Assembly (NCBI GenBank): GCA_034670405.1
Contig: JAXDDX010000054.1
Coordinates: forward strand, 2,108,001-2,172,000
Direction of reading: 5' to 3'
DNA from: Hoplostethus atlanticus
Lineage: Eukaryota > Chordata > Actinopteri > Trachichthyiformes > Trachichthyidae
Length of the DNA stretch: 64,000 nt
The notes under the pieces are model-generated. The model saw only the letters and a program-made list of their open reading frames with translations, did no database searches and was not told where the DNA came from. The translations under genes and the position numbers were made by a program. This document shows positions 51,693 to 63,788 of this stretch, piece after piece (positions within the stretch are counted from its first letter, which is position 1; each line of letters opens with the position of its first letter).

Positions 51693-52214
51693 AAAAACGA
51701 GAGAGATGAGATGTGACTGCTGGTAAGCACTTTTCCACTTATCCCATAGAGCTAGCCAACATTAGTAAACACAAGTGTGTTTATCTTATCTTCTTTAAAC
51801 CTTGTTCTCAGTAATAATGAACACTGTAGGTAATGTTTTGAGTAGTTCTAGCTAGCTAGCTGGTCAACAGGACCCTGTAGTTGTATTTAACTACAGATGA
51901 GTGGTCTCACACTGAAATGACAAAATTAGTTCTGTTAATTTATTTTAATTGTCACAAATTGAATGTAGGCCTAAGATGTTTTTTTGTTTCCTAGGTGAGA
52001 AACACATGATCCTGTCAGCAGCACTATGAACTGATCCAAAGAAACGGCTTGTTCCAAAGGAAGCAGCAAAAAGAAAGGATGTACCAGAGGACCTCTTACT
52101 TTATTGATGGTGATCACATATGCAGAGATGATGAATGTCTAGATGAATTATTGAATAATTTAAGGATTTAATTAGTGATATGTGTAATATGGTTATATCT
52201 TTTTTTGCAATATT

Positions 52215-52560
52215 ACTTTGGGGTTTAAATCAAATCAAATCACATGTATCTGTACAGCCCTTAATCACCGTTACAGTCTCTAAGGGCTTCACAGCGCCTA
52301 ACGTGTGAAAACAATAAATGGTTAGTACACGACATCCCCCAGCCTTAGACCCTCAACAGAGGACAAGGGAAAAACTCCCAAAAAAAACCTTTTTAGAGAA
52401 AATTGGAAGAAACCTTGGGAGGGGCTACTCAGAGAGGGATCCCCCTACCAGGACGGTTGGGCGTGCAATAGATTTGAGATTTGAGTTTGGGCAAGCAGCG
52501 TATACACAATGCATAAAAGTTTATTATGGTGGGACGTCCGGATCTGATGTGTTTAATATT
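52215..52560 (+). repeat. Fish interspersed repeat nested in the TIR element
   Basis: Contains GAAACCTTGGGAGGGGC and GGGATCCCCCTACCAGGACG, words common to many teleost genomes, then TTTGGGCAAGCAGCGTA. The last 110 bp recur in inverted orientation at 54110-54215. Confidence 0.65.
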
Positions 52561-53224
52561 TTGGCACTTGGCATTTATACCAATCTATAGATTTATACCA
52601 ATCTATAGCAATGTATAGGTCAAAGGGACACTTTGACCTATACATAAATCTTCTACACTGTATAGGCTACTGTATACATTAAGCATATATTTACAAATAA
52701 AGAATGTGCTTACATAAACACTTTAATGTATATCAGTATGTTTGTCTTTCTTTTTACACAATTTAATTATGTGTAACCATAATTGTGGGGGGTTGGGGAG
52801 GGGAGTCAGATTTTTCACAACGTCTTCAAGGTGCTTTTGACAGATTCATTAATAGTGGATAAATAGTGTAAGTGTACTGTGTGTAATATAACCTTAAAGA
52901 GCAATTTCTCCTCATTACATAGATGCCTAAATGTTATATCTGTTATTTAAAATAATCACTCAAGCAGCATTTGTTTGTGAGATGTCAAAGCGGCAGCCCC
53001 CCAGAAATGGAATGTTCAGATTCATAATGGAAAGGTTTTTTTTAAAGGCCTTTTTCTCAAAACTACACTTTTGTGTCTCTCGTTGTATAATGCCACATAA
53101 CTTTCTCATTTTTTGTAGGAGTTTTGGTCTCATTGGAAAGCCTACATTCTCCTCTTTCAAGTAATATGAAAACCCCAAAATGTCTTTTGGGGTCAATGTG
53201 ACTGATTCTGTGAGAGCAGGTCAC

Positions 53225-55400
53225 AAATACATTTAATGCTAATTTAAGAGTATATAAATCCATAATAAACACGCCGTACAATGGCACTAATCCTGTCAAA
53301 ATATTTTATTTTATTTTGTTCCCATTTATAATTAAATGCCAAATTATTGAGTTTCACGTTATACATTGTGTGTCCTTTAATATTAATTGGCACACATAAA
53401 TTCTAGTAAAAAATAATTTGCTTTTTTTTGATAAAGAGGTTCTACAATGACATTTTCATTAAATTATCCAGTTACGACAACGTAGATTTTTGCACACAAT
53501 AGTGGAAGTTTGATCCAAGGTATGGCTGCTTTTAACTGTGGGAAGCATGGGAAACAGATGACATGATAATAAAGAAATCTTTAATTGAATGACAAGAATG
53601 TGGTGGGTGGTGTGGGGTGGAGCACAAGCACAGGGACACCTACAACACCCACAATAAATATTTTTCCTCATTCTTTAAAGCTGCTGTTTGTTGTTGTGGT
53701 GGAAATCTTAGAACTCCAACCTAAGTTCGTCAACCTTAATGTCAATCATCAGCAGACACAAGAGAACAATTCGGTTAGTAGATTTAATACGTATATACGG
53801 GAAGAAAGAATGCGAGACCACATCAGTGATGGTGTGGTGGCAAACCTTCTCCAACATACAGACATTACAGGGGAGCTTATATAGGTCTAAACTAACTACA
53901 CTAAAACAATAAAACACTAAATGATTAAGGTAACAAAGCAATAAAAAGGGAAAGAAGTCAGAGGTGTGGGAGGACATTTGCTGACCTAAGACTGACCCAA
54001 GAGTAACCCAAAAACAGGAGATAATAAAACAATTAAAGGATTGCTCTCAGTGAACCAATCTCATCTACAGATGTCACAAGGAAACGTGGTTTTCTGAATT
54101 ATATTCTACACTGTGATGCCCCACATCAGATCTGGATTTTCCACCCAAATAAACTTTTACGCACTGTGTTTACGCTGCTTGCCCAAACTCGGCATCTAGC
54201 ACGCCCAACCTAGCACCGGCGTGATTTGATTTGTAAAGTGCCGCTTCATTGTTGTCGAAAGCATAACAAACATAACATTCTTTCCACCTGTTCCGTCTGC
54301 CCACTCAAAGTACCGTTCAGATGCATTATATAAGTGACATAGTTTGGCTGAGGTTTTTTGTAATTCATTTTTGTAATTTTTGCTTTATTTGATAGTCTAG
54401 AGTAGAAACAGGAAGACAGGAAAGATGGGAGGGGGTCGCATGCAACATAAGGCCCTAGGCCTGATTCAAACATTGTGAGGACTTTATGCCCAACCTGTTT
54501 GGCTGGGTTTTTGTGTAGAAATACCCACTGCACGTATACCAGGGTATCTGTGCAGATATCTTTGGCAGCAAATACAATGAGATCTTTTCCTTCCTGGTAT
54601 AATGCCCTGAGAAACTTCTTTCTTTGTCATTTGAGTATGGCATGCACATGTGACAACCTTAAACTTTTTGTTTTTAATTGATCTGAATGACTTGGCATTT
54701 CCAGACATGAGATGTTTGTCTGGCAGGGTGGAGTGGGACTCTCACACTGTTGAGAATTACTATAGCTTAAAAGATCCGTATGATCTGTCCAAACTTTATG
54801 AAAATAAAATGACAGTTTAAGAAGATAATGCAGGAAGTATGCAGGAAATGTACGATAGGCCCTCGTGTCTCTATGGTGCGTGACTACAAGATGGCAGATT
54901 GTTTGAACACATTGCCAACTTCGTTTTGTGATCAGATATCCCCGCTGCTCATGCATGAATCGCCACCATGGGTTGCGGAATTGTCATCAGCATCCTTGTG
55001 GGTAAATCAGCTTTAATGGTATCGACTCCCCCATGACTGCATGTAATAGCTGCACCTGAAACACACAAGCTGCCGTCAGAAAACCTGGTCAGACTGCTCC
55101 AGCTTACATTTCTGAGTTATCCCCTTACGTGGAAAAGTGTTGTCTCAGATCAGCTGACAAAACTCTTGACTGTGCCACAGGCCAGATTAAAGTGTAAAAG
55201 GGATTGAGCTCTTATTCTGAAGAAAAGAAAAGGGACCTGACAAAAAGAAACTTGGAAAATTAATAACAAAAGAAGTCACCAAGTTACATTGTTGTCACCA
55301 GCTACCAAGACATATAGTCCTGTAACTTCGCCATAATGTTGATTACCACTAATGCTCTTAATAAATAAAATTTGTTGTGCGTAATTAATTGATTTGACCT
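53225..55400. other. Repeat-bearing spacer
   Basis: Non-coding as far as seen. 54110-54215 is an inverted relative of 52440-52560 (CGCTGCTTGCCCAAACTC, GGCATCTAGCACGCCCAACC). Other open frames are short and unsupported. Confidence 0.5.
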
Positions 55401-55424
55401 TTGACCTTTCCCTCTCTCACAGCT

Positions 55425-55820
55425 TTCATTCAAACTCAGTGCTACATCCCGTACAGCGATTCCAGCAATGAACACAACAGCTATGGCTGCTCTGACAAAC
55501 AGTGTCAGAGGCCAGTGCACTTTCAACACGGATTCTTCAATCATTTGAGGGACAACATTCACTTCCAGCAAAGACCCAGGCAACTCTGATGTCGGCAACC
55601 ACAGAGCCGGATGCGGACAATGCAACTGGAGTGTCGACATCTATTTCTAATAAAGCTACAACAAGAGCTCCAGTCGTGAGAAATACACCAGAATTCAAGG
55701 GACACACATCAGAAACAATGCAGGAAACAAATGCATCATCAACAGAGAAAAACCACAAGTCACAATACAGCCTTTGTCAATGGAAGAAGTATTGTTTCCA
55801 ATACCACTGGGCCCTCTGAC
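55425..55820 (+). pseudogene. Decayed Ser/Thr-rich mucin-like segment
   Basis: Frames rich in Thr, Ser and Ala, with ATTEPDADNATGVSTSISNK and VVRNTPEFKGHTS. NTPEF recurs at 57407-58033 (LLNTPEF). No intact long frame or clear splice structure; an intron-split or broken mucin region is possible. Confidence 0.35.
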
Positions 55821-55917
55821 TTCCCATAAACCTCCCAAACAAGTTCTTCACCTGACATGACCAAATTAGCCTCAGAGGGATTGCTCAACTTTAATAGACA
55901 AAGAACTTTACAACTAT

Positions 55918-56450
55918 TCAAGATTCAAGATTCAAGAACTTTATTTGTCACATACACACACGGGGTGTGTAGTGAAATGAAAAGTGGCAATGCTCAACGG
56001 GAATGTGCAAAAGGGCAACAGTACACAGTATTTACAGTAAAAAAACAACACAATATTTACAGTATTACAGTAATTACAGTAATTACAGTAAGAGCTCTTA
56101 TATAAAAAAACAACACAATATATACAGTAAGAGCACTTTGGAAATGGTAAGGGAAATCGTATGAATGTAATATACTATAAATTATGTGTAGTCATTACCT
56201 AAGTGTGTGTGTGTGTGAGTGTGTGTGTGCATAAGAGGGGCAGTGTGTGTGTCTTGGTGGGGGCCCTGGTGAGGTCAGAGTTCACAGTCCTGATGGCCTG
56301 AGGAAAGAAACTCTGTCTCAGTCTCTCTGTTTTGGCAGCGTGACTACGGAGGCGCTTGCCTGACCGCAGCAGCTGAAACAGTCCGTTGTTGGGGTGGTGA
56401 GGATCCTTCATGATCCTGCAACTACACACACCAGCCATGTACCTACAAAC
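55918..56450 (-). mobile_element. LINE 3' fragment, antisense to the window
   Basis: Minus-strand reading has RIMKDPHHPNNGLFQLLRSG and KTERLRQSFFPQAIR, the conserved C-terminal end of fish LINE ORF2 proteins (CR1/L2/Rex-like). The 3' tail is the repeated TTGAATCTTGAAT at about 55918-55935. 5'-truncated, interrupted by CA-rich and short AC repeats. Confidence 0.8.
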
Positions 56451-57406
56451 GATATTTATGACTGCCGCGCTGGCCACACCCAAGGTTTTGGACGTCACAG
56501 GCAACAATTCTGCATGTGCAATTACAAGCTTGTCTGGAACAGTATGAAGACTCATTCCTGGACAACACGCAAACCAACCTATCCATGGAAAATGTATATA
56601 CTGACACAGGAGCAGCCGCTGTCACAGAGGAGCCAAATCTTCTCCTTACCAACTCATCAAGAAACTTAGTTCAAACAATTACTTTTCATCCATTTTTACC
56701 ACACTCAAAACCAATAGTTCATGAATTCATCTGCTACAATAGCTATTTCTGGCTCCCCTGGCAACCAGTGAAATTCACCAGCGTTTACTCCAAATTCAAC
56801 ACCTGTATTTTCTATGAACTTGAATACATCAATAGTTAAAAGCTGTTCACTTGCAGACACGCCTGTTGCACCAGCACAAATGAAAACTAGAAAAAAACCT
56901 ACAAGCACATTGAGGCACATTAAATGTAACTGCTGCAACCAGAAATTACAGGTTTCTAGTTAATTCTATTCAATATTTGGCCTTACACCAGCCTTACAAC
57001 AACAGCACACGTAACTTGCTAACAAATTACTTCCTCCTCCTTAACAGTACAAAATCCCCACAATACATAACTCCTCTACAAGGAACTACACTGTATTATG
57101 TCACTCAGCTGCAAAATTTTAAATCCATTCAAACCACTAAAACAATGAATATAATACCCATAATACCACAAAACTGTAATGTCAACCGCCCAGTCCCAGC
57201 GGACGAGAGCAAATGCACCTCTGGTAGCATAAACAACCAAATTCGAAACAGAATCCACCACAACACTGAAACAAATCACTGCATCCATAAAAAACAGACC
57301 AAATCACAGCAACAGCACAAAGTTCATCATCTGGAGTAACAGTATCGGCCTCAACAGCAACTCAAACTAATGCATCTACTACAGTACAACACCAACTACA
57401 GCATTT

Positions 57407-58033
57407 GTGGCAACAGGATCCACCGCAACACAAATAGAAACTAGTTGCCTGGCAACATTATGTATCCTAACACCAACACAAACTACACCATCCATGGCAT
57501 CAGCATTCACCACGACACCAAGTGCGTCATTAGCTATTGTTTCAGGTACAAAGACTGTACCAGTAAACACACAAACTAAACATCCCTCAGTTGTTGCCAC
57601 CAGATTACCAACTAATACAACTACCCACTCATTGGATTCCACTGCATCCACGACACACAACTTACATGCCACGTCATCCTCATCATCAGTCACCAGGTCA
57701 CCGTCTCCATTACCGACATCTCTTGCAACGTCAGTTTATCCATCACAAACTACACAATCAACTGGCATCCCCCTCTGCTTCTACTGCCTCATCTGTCCCC
57801 AGCAAAGCACCACGTCTTCAAACGCCACGACAGCTTCCTCAGCATCGGGAACAATGGATGGATATTGTAAGTATAGTATAGTAGGCGCTCTGACTGTAAT
57901 TCGGACATTTACAACTGTTGCCCCTCTTTTATCAGATCTAAAACCTACACGTAGAAGAGATGCCAGTTTGTTAAATACACCTGAATTTGTGTCTCCAACC
58001 ACTTTACCTGCCACCCAGAAATCATCAGGTTAA
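57407..58033 (+). pseudogene. Ser/Thr-rich mucin-like ORF
   Basis: A 208-codon frame made largely of Thr, Ser, Pro and Ala (such as TTTPSASLAIVSGTKTVPVN and SSSSSVTRSPSPLPTSLATS), ending with LLNTPEFVSPTTLPATQK. Composition resembles an O-glycosylated mucin domain, but repeat periodicity is weak, no signal peptide is attached, and flanking frames with similar composition are broken. It may be an exon of a larger gene, or a relic related to the SEA-mucin gene at 62597. Confidence 0.35.
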
Positions 58034-59240
58034 AACTCCCGCCCTGTGACAGCGAAGCCAGATGTTTCCACAAACACAAGTTCCTTGGAGCCTATATGCT
58101 CATTTTCCCTTGATGCATCAGCTCTCAAACCTACCACAGTCAACACAACGCAACAGCAAGCAAGCAAAGACCACTGTTGTTCCATCATCTAGAGGAAACA
58201 TTGTGTTTTTCAGACATACCCTCAAAAATGCTGTCGTTAGGCCCATTCTCTTTGCTTATCCAATCGTGATTCGTACCACATTTCCTGTTTCAACGGCCAA
58301 CGATACAACCTTGGTTGCAAAGTCCCTTAATGCAACAAACTCTTTTCATCTTCTTTTCATCTCACCAAGACATCCAACAGTAGCAATGTGGAAAACGAGG
58401 ACTCCCAAGCGTCAGAAGGAACGCTATATATGCAGATGCAGTGTTTTTAAAACCAATGTATGTTGTTTGTGTGTATATATCTTGTCTTATGTGTGTGTGA
58501 GTGTACGTGTTCCAGCTATGTATGCTCAGTGTCTGCTCAGTGTCTGCCTTGTTCACAGGTTGGCCATGCACAATAAACAGATTCTGGTAAGATTTAATTT
58601 CAGATTTTAACTATTTTGTGTCTCTGCAGGAATGGTTCACTGGGAGTGGCTGTGACTCAGGTATCACACTGTGGTTCCAAACAGCAACACAGCAGTAAGA
58701 GTCATGAATGAGTCTTCCAATGAAACAAGCAGTACACAAGCTCAGATGGACAGGTGGCTATACTTGTTGTGTAAAGGCGTTCTGTACAGTAAACATATTC
58801 ATTTTTCTCATACACCTGTAGGCCAAAGAAGTTCAAAGCTAAATTGTAACCTCCCAGGGGTTGAAGGCTCTGAAGAGGAAAGTGTGTTAACATTGATGCA
58901 TGGCACTTAAATGCCTCTAAATGACTGGCATGAGCAAATCCTTGAAAAAACAAACTCCCAGTGAAACTTACAAAGCACTTGTTCCACTCCCAAGGACTGT
59001 GGCTGCTTTACTGTAGCGATATTTTATAACATGACATCTAAGAAGAACATCAGAAATGGGTTTTATGTCAAACTGACAGGCCATGCAAAAGGCCTTGCAA
59101 AAACAAAAGGCCTTGAGGCAGCATTGCAACAGATTAGAGTTGGGCAGGAACGCCATCACACCACAATGGGTTGTATGTTGAGATTTTTTGAAGCGCATAG
59201 TTTAAATGTTGATATAGTTTAAATTATGTAGATGATAAGA

Positions 59241-59301
59241 ACAATAAAACCACCAAACTCACCTGCTGAGTTTGGTGGCGTCCCGGAGCTGGTTTTATTG
59301 T
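59241..59301. repeat. Compound stem-loop
   Basis: Inner arms CCACCAAACTCA (59250-59261) and TGAGTTTGGTGG (59267-59278) with loop CCTGC; outer arms ACAATAAAAC (59241-59250) and GTTTTATTGT (59292-59301). Could be a transposon end or a transcription-related hairpin. Confidence 0.75.
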
Positions 59302-59774
59302 TTTAGGGCTGGTTTTAGACATTCTTATTGTGACTTTTATTGGATAGTGGTTTTAAGCTTGTACATTCAGTTTTCATGACGTGTGCCATGTTTGTTTTAG
59401 TGTCTTTTCAGACTCTTCGGTTGTGGTGGGTTTTCAGTCACATGTGTTGTGTCCTTTTTTAAACTGAAATGTATCTGTCTTGTGTTTACTACCTTATCCT
59501 AGTCCCTTTTGGAATCAGTGCCTGCCAGAATACCAGTAGTTGTGTTGTCTCTGTATTTTAATAAACCAATGACATATTACCTGTTTGGCCTCCTTGCTTT
59601 TATCCAGTTGCTCCATCAAAGAATCTGTGCTTTTAGTATCTGTTGTTTGTATGCCAGAGGACCATACCTCTTTTAAAAAAGGTGGCGTAGTTGGTTTTAA
59701 TGCACTTTAGTCCCCCCCACGTTACATAAACACCCAGTGTCTGGTAGGTCTTTCCTGGGACAAATCCTCTAGCG

Positions 59775-59940
59775 CACAGGAAGTGATGTGTTTTACATTT
59801 CTGAAAGCAGCAGCAGCGGTTTGTTGGGAATGAACAGAAGAACTGGGTAGTTGGCATGAGCAGCGATGGCCACCGTGGCCGAACAGACAAAGAAATAAGC
59901 TCCACCTAAGAAACTCAAACTTCATCAACAGAAAAAGATG
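59775..59940. repeat. Dispersed repeat, related to 7685-7810
   Basis: Same ordered blocks as the ttc31-intron copy: ACAGGAAGTGATGTGTTT, AAGAACTGGGTAGTTGG, GCAGCGATGGCCACCGTGGC. Confidence 0.6.
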
Positions 59941-60530
59941 TTACTGTACACACTATTTGACAAGTGATCTCTGGAGTGCGGAGACACCACAGTAGTGAGC
60001 ACTTGGCACCAAAGATGTCACCAAAAACAAAAAATGAAGATCTTGAGAATTAACTTAAATTCTGTTGAAACAAATTAAATTAATTAAATAATACATACAA
60101 TTTATGAATCATATTAGACTTACTTTTTTTTTTTTTCTGATCCATTTTACTTTCATTTCTCTTGTTTTATCTTTGGTGGAATCGCCTTTGACAATGACAC
60201 TAGATAACAGTCTGGTTAGGGCACCTGAGTGGAATGCATCAACAACACACCTTTACGCAAAAGGAAGGAATTGATGTGGGACTAAGCCAACAAACTGCAT
60301 CATGTGTTGTTGTTTTTTGTCCTTTTGTCAATACCTGAATGCCACGTCACAGTTCACTATATATGAGCTCACTTAATGAATGTCGTGCACCTGTGCACCA
60401 CGGATGTATATGGATCGGTAGCCTCTACAATAGTGTAAAAAAGCAATAGAACTCTAATAAATCTAATATAAATAAAATACATAAAAGAGCAGCATTTTAA
60501 ACAGGGAGTCGTTCATTTTGGGTAAGTATA

Positions 60531-60568
<38 letters not shown>

Positions 60569-61394
60569 TTAAAAGACAAATCTGATGCCATTCTTAGGTG
60601 TCTGCCTTTTCTCCCATAGATGGAAGTGATGGGTGATGGTTTTCTTTACTCACCTTTACATTTTGTATACATTTGTATTTATTTTAACATTGCATGTTGT
60701 TATTAATATTAATGTATAATTTTGCAATATGTTGTGGAATCCTGATTCATCGGTTTATCTTAGTTTGTAACTTAGTACCGCCTTCATTTAATTTATTTTG
60801 AACTCTACTGAACCATACCTTTTCACATAAGAGTGAATGTCCCTAACTCACTGAGTCACTCTACATGTTCATAGAAAAGAATGGCAACGGGTGCCGTTCA
60901 CTCACACATGCCCATACACAGCAGCAAATTGTGAAATTGTGTTTAAATTAGCAAGCGTATGAGGACACCATGCTCTAAAGGTACAAAATAAATCATTTTC
61001 ACCACTATGCATAGAGTAGCAGTGGTGCGCTTAGATAAGTATCCTGGGGACCAGGATTTAATTCCTTGGCCGGGAGGGTTTTCTTGACATTTAGTATTCT
61101 GGATTTAAGTCCATTGCTTGACATTATGAGGACAGATTCCCAGACTAACTAAAACTATGTTTTAAATATTTACATCAAACGGCTTGGTTAATGTTTGTAT
61201 GTCCATCACTCGGGGCAACTTAATTTGAAAATAAATGCTCATCTAAGAACTCAACAGTGATTTGATTTGCTGTGCATATTTGCTATTGATACCTGATTGG
61301 CTGAATTCAAATTTTCTGCATTATAATGAGTATTAAGAAAAAATGCATTTATAAAACAGATAGCTCTAATCTTCTGTTCTGATTAGCTGAGTCA

Positions 61395-61805
61395 CATAGA
61401 AGCTTCTCTACATTGGTTACCCATTGAGTGCAGAAATTCTAGTGAGATCACTGAGATCTCTCAGGTCTACTGACCAAGGCCTCTGGTTGTCCCGAGATCC
61501 AGGCTAAAAACTAAGGGGGACCGAGCTCATTCAGTTGTAGCTCCCACTCTCTGGAACCGTCTTCCCTTAGTTATTAAAAACGCAGAGTCAGTGGATAGTT
61601 GTAAGAAGCTCCTGTTTCGTAAGCACTTTGTTTTATAATGTGTGTTTGCCTTCTGTGCAGTTTTAATGTCCTTATATTGTCATTTTCTGTTTTTCTGTTT
61701 CTAACCTTCTATTTTATTTCCATTTTCTTTAATGTTTTCATTGTACAGCACCTTGTAACTCTTGTTTCGAAAGGTGCTTTGTAAATAAAGTTTACTTACT
61801 TACTA
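61395..61805 (+). mobile_element. LINE 3' fragment
   Basis: Plus-strand reading gives HWLPIECRN, then HSVVAPTLWNRLPLVIKNAE and SCKKLLFRKHFVL followed by TAA, the usual end of fish LINE ORF2 proteins. The 3' end is TTGTAAATAAAGTTTACTTA with short TTAC repeats. Confidence 0.82.
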
Positions 61806-62596
61806 AAATAACATGCCGTCTTACCATATACTCTTAACAATGAGCAACCTCTTTGTTTAGTACTTTATAAGACCTATATTCCTTGGTGGAAGAATGATAT
61901 TTAATTTTTATTGTCATTTAATTATTATTAATTATTAACATAACATCTATTAACAGAAAAATTATATAACATTGACATTATTTTTAATTACAGTGGTGGG
62001 TTACTGCCATTCTATAAAAGCAATAAGGCACTCAAGACCACGCTAATAGGGTTAGGCTCTTTAAGCTGTTTTAAAATTACTGTAAAGCACAACCTCTCTT
62101 GGCTTATTGCTTTGATAAAACTTATATAATAAAACAAAATAATTATCGACTGCCTTTTGACTAACATTTTTTCTGCTTTTATTTCAGCCCAACTTCAAAC
62201 CCATAGGTAAGTTGATATAAAGAATTTGTTATTTTCATATATCACAGATGAAAATGAAAAATACATAATTTACCATACTTACATATCTCATTTTATGCCA
62301 TTAGGATCCTTGGGCAGCAAAGTAAATTCATTACAGTCCATTGTCTGTTTATCAAGACAGAGATACTATAAATTGAATTCTATGAGACTTCTATGAGTTT
62401 CTGGGTAACCAACATTCTAGATTTGTTCTATAGTTGAAATTGGATCCAGCCAAGTTTGACTAATGGCATTTTAGTATATGATCACAGAGAGGAAATGTTT
62501 ATTCTACCAACATATTGTACAGGCTTATGATTTCTATTCTGGTTTCGTGTGTACATCACTGTGTTGTTTGATTTTACAGATTTGAAAGAAGACAGC
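61806..62596. other. 5' flank of the SEA-mucin gene
   Basis: AT-rich. A possible small upstream exon at about 62188-62205 (acceptor TTTATTTCAG, donor GTAAGT, CCCAACTTCAAACCCATAG) may be part of the 5' UTR of the next gene. Confidence 0.35.
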
Positions 62597-63788
62597 ATGG
62601 ATTTTGGATCACTTGTATCATTTTCTCTACTTCTTATGGGTAAGCTGATCTGTATAATGTGAAGTGAATTCTGACTCCCATGAAGTGAATCATATTTAAA
62701 TCATATTTTACTTTCTATTCCTTACAAATCAGTGGCTACCGCACAAAGAACAACTACTGAAATAACAACAACAATCGGAGTATCAACAACAACTACTGGC
62801 GGGTCACCAACAACTGGTGGGTCAACAACAACTAGGGCAACAACAACTGGTGGGTCAACTACAACTGGGGCAACAACAACTGGTGGGTCAACAACTACTG
62901 GTGGGTCAACAACAACCATTGGGTCAACAACTGGGGAAACAACAACTGGAGCGGCAACAACCACTGGGGAAACAACAACTGGAGCGTCAACAACCACTGG
63001 GGAAACAACAACTGGAGCGTCAACAACCACTGGGGAAACAACCACTGGGGCAACAACAACTGGACCAACAACAACTCTTGCTCCCCCACTAGTTGTGATT
63101 CTCGTCGCAACCATTCAACAGCCATTTACAGCAGCCTTGAATGACCGCACCAGCCCAGCATTCAGGACACTTGAACGACAGGTTGTACTGTTGGTAAGTG
63201 CAATTTAAAATTTTCCATTCCATTTAATTTAATTTGGAGAATATCATATCATATTTGAAAACTGCTAAAGATGTCTAATTGTTTGCTTTCTTTTCCCAGT
63301 GTGAATTTGTCTACGGAAGATTTGGTGTACTTTTTATCGGCTGTGCTGTTGTAGAATTTAGGTACACTTCTAATTCTACCATGTCCCTACAATTCAGTAG
63401 CTCACCTTTTAATTATCTTCTCAGTCAATGTGCACCTTAACATTACATCAGGCTTGAAAATCTTTTGGATCCTTTGACTGCTATTAGTTGACATGCTTAG
63501 ATAATAGATAATGTTAGATAATATTATTTGAATGAATGATCATTAAATATTTTCATCATTTGACTCCCCTATGATATTGGCCTTTGTGCTGCAGACCTGC
63601 TGTGAGTACACGTACCAGTACACGAGTGGAGAACACTGAAGCAGAGATGGAGATTCAGTTCAATAGGACTGCTTCAATGCAAGATATCCCAACAGATACT
63701 GCCATTGCAGGAGCATTTGTAGATGTTGTGCGTAACTCCAACAACACCTTCAACCTCACTATTGATCCTGACACCATCGCTGTAACTC
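62597..63788 (+). CDS. Mucin-like protein with Thr-rich repeats and a SEA domain (5' part)
   Basis: Exons 62597-62639 (MDFGSLVSFSLLLMG, signal peptide), 62733-63193, 63300-63361 and 63595-63788, all in phase; the gene continues beyond the window. After VATAQR comes a Thr/Gly/Ser domain of imperfect repeats, including four tandem units of GETTTGASTTT type (33 bp), expected to be densely O-glycosylated. It is followed by a SEA-type domain: FTAALNDRTSPAFRTLERQV, CEFVYGRFGVLFIGCAVVEF, then EAEMEIQFNRTASMQDIPTD and NTFNLTIDPDTIAV. SEA domains occur in membrane mucins and related surface proteins. The autoproteolytic GSVVV-type site is not seen in this part. It is probably an epithelial surface protein; the exact family member cannot be named. 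Confidence 0.75.

Larger units (their letters stand above)
50977..53224. mobile_element. 2.25-kb DNA transposon candidate with 27-bp terminal inverted repeats
   Basis: Left end 50977-51003 and right end 53198-53224 are inverted copies sharing TGCTCTCACAGAATCAGTC, with GTGAC(G/C) outside it; only about two positions differ. Both sides are flanked by AAAT (50973-50976, 53225-53228), a candidate 4-bp target duplication. The interior has an acidic ORF near the left end and a fish interspersed repeat inserted at about 52215-52560. The superfamily is not recognised; no transposase catalytic domain is visible, so it is probably non-autonomous. Confidence 0.75.
58600..61390. other. Repeat-rich non-coding stretch
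   Basis: Holds a stem-loop at 59241-59301, the dispersed repeat 59775-59940 and a TC/TA microsatellite at 60532-60569. A tRNA-like fragment at about 61015-61085 contains GGGGACCAGGATTTAATTCC. No gene recognised. Confidence 0.5.

Noticed and set aside
50977..53224. piggyBac transposon
   Set aside because: Flanks are AAAT, not TTAA, the ends lack the piggyBac start, and no transposase domain is seen.
62720..63114. CRISPR-like regular repeats
   Set aside because: Units are adjacent without spacers and encode a Thr-rich mucin domain in a spliced vertebrate gene.
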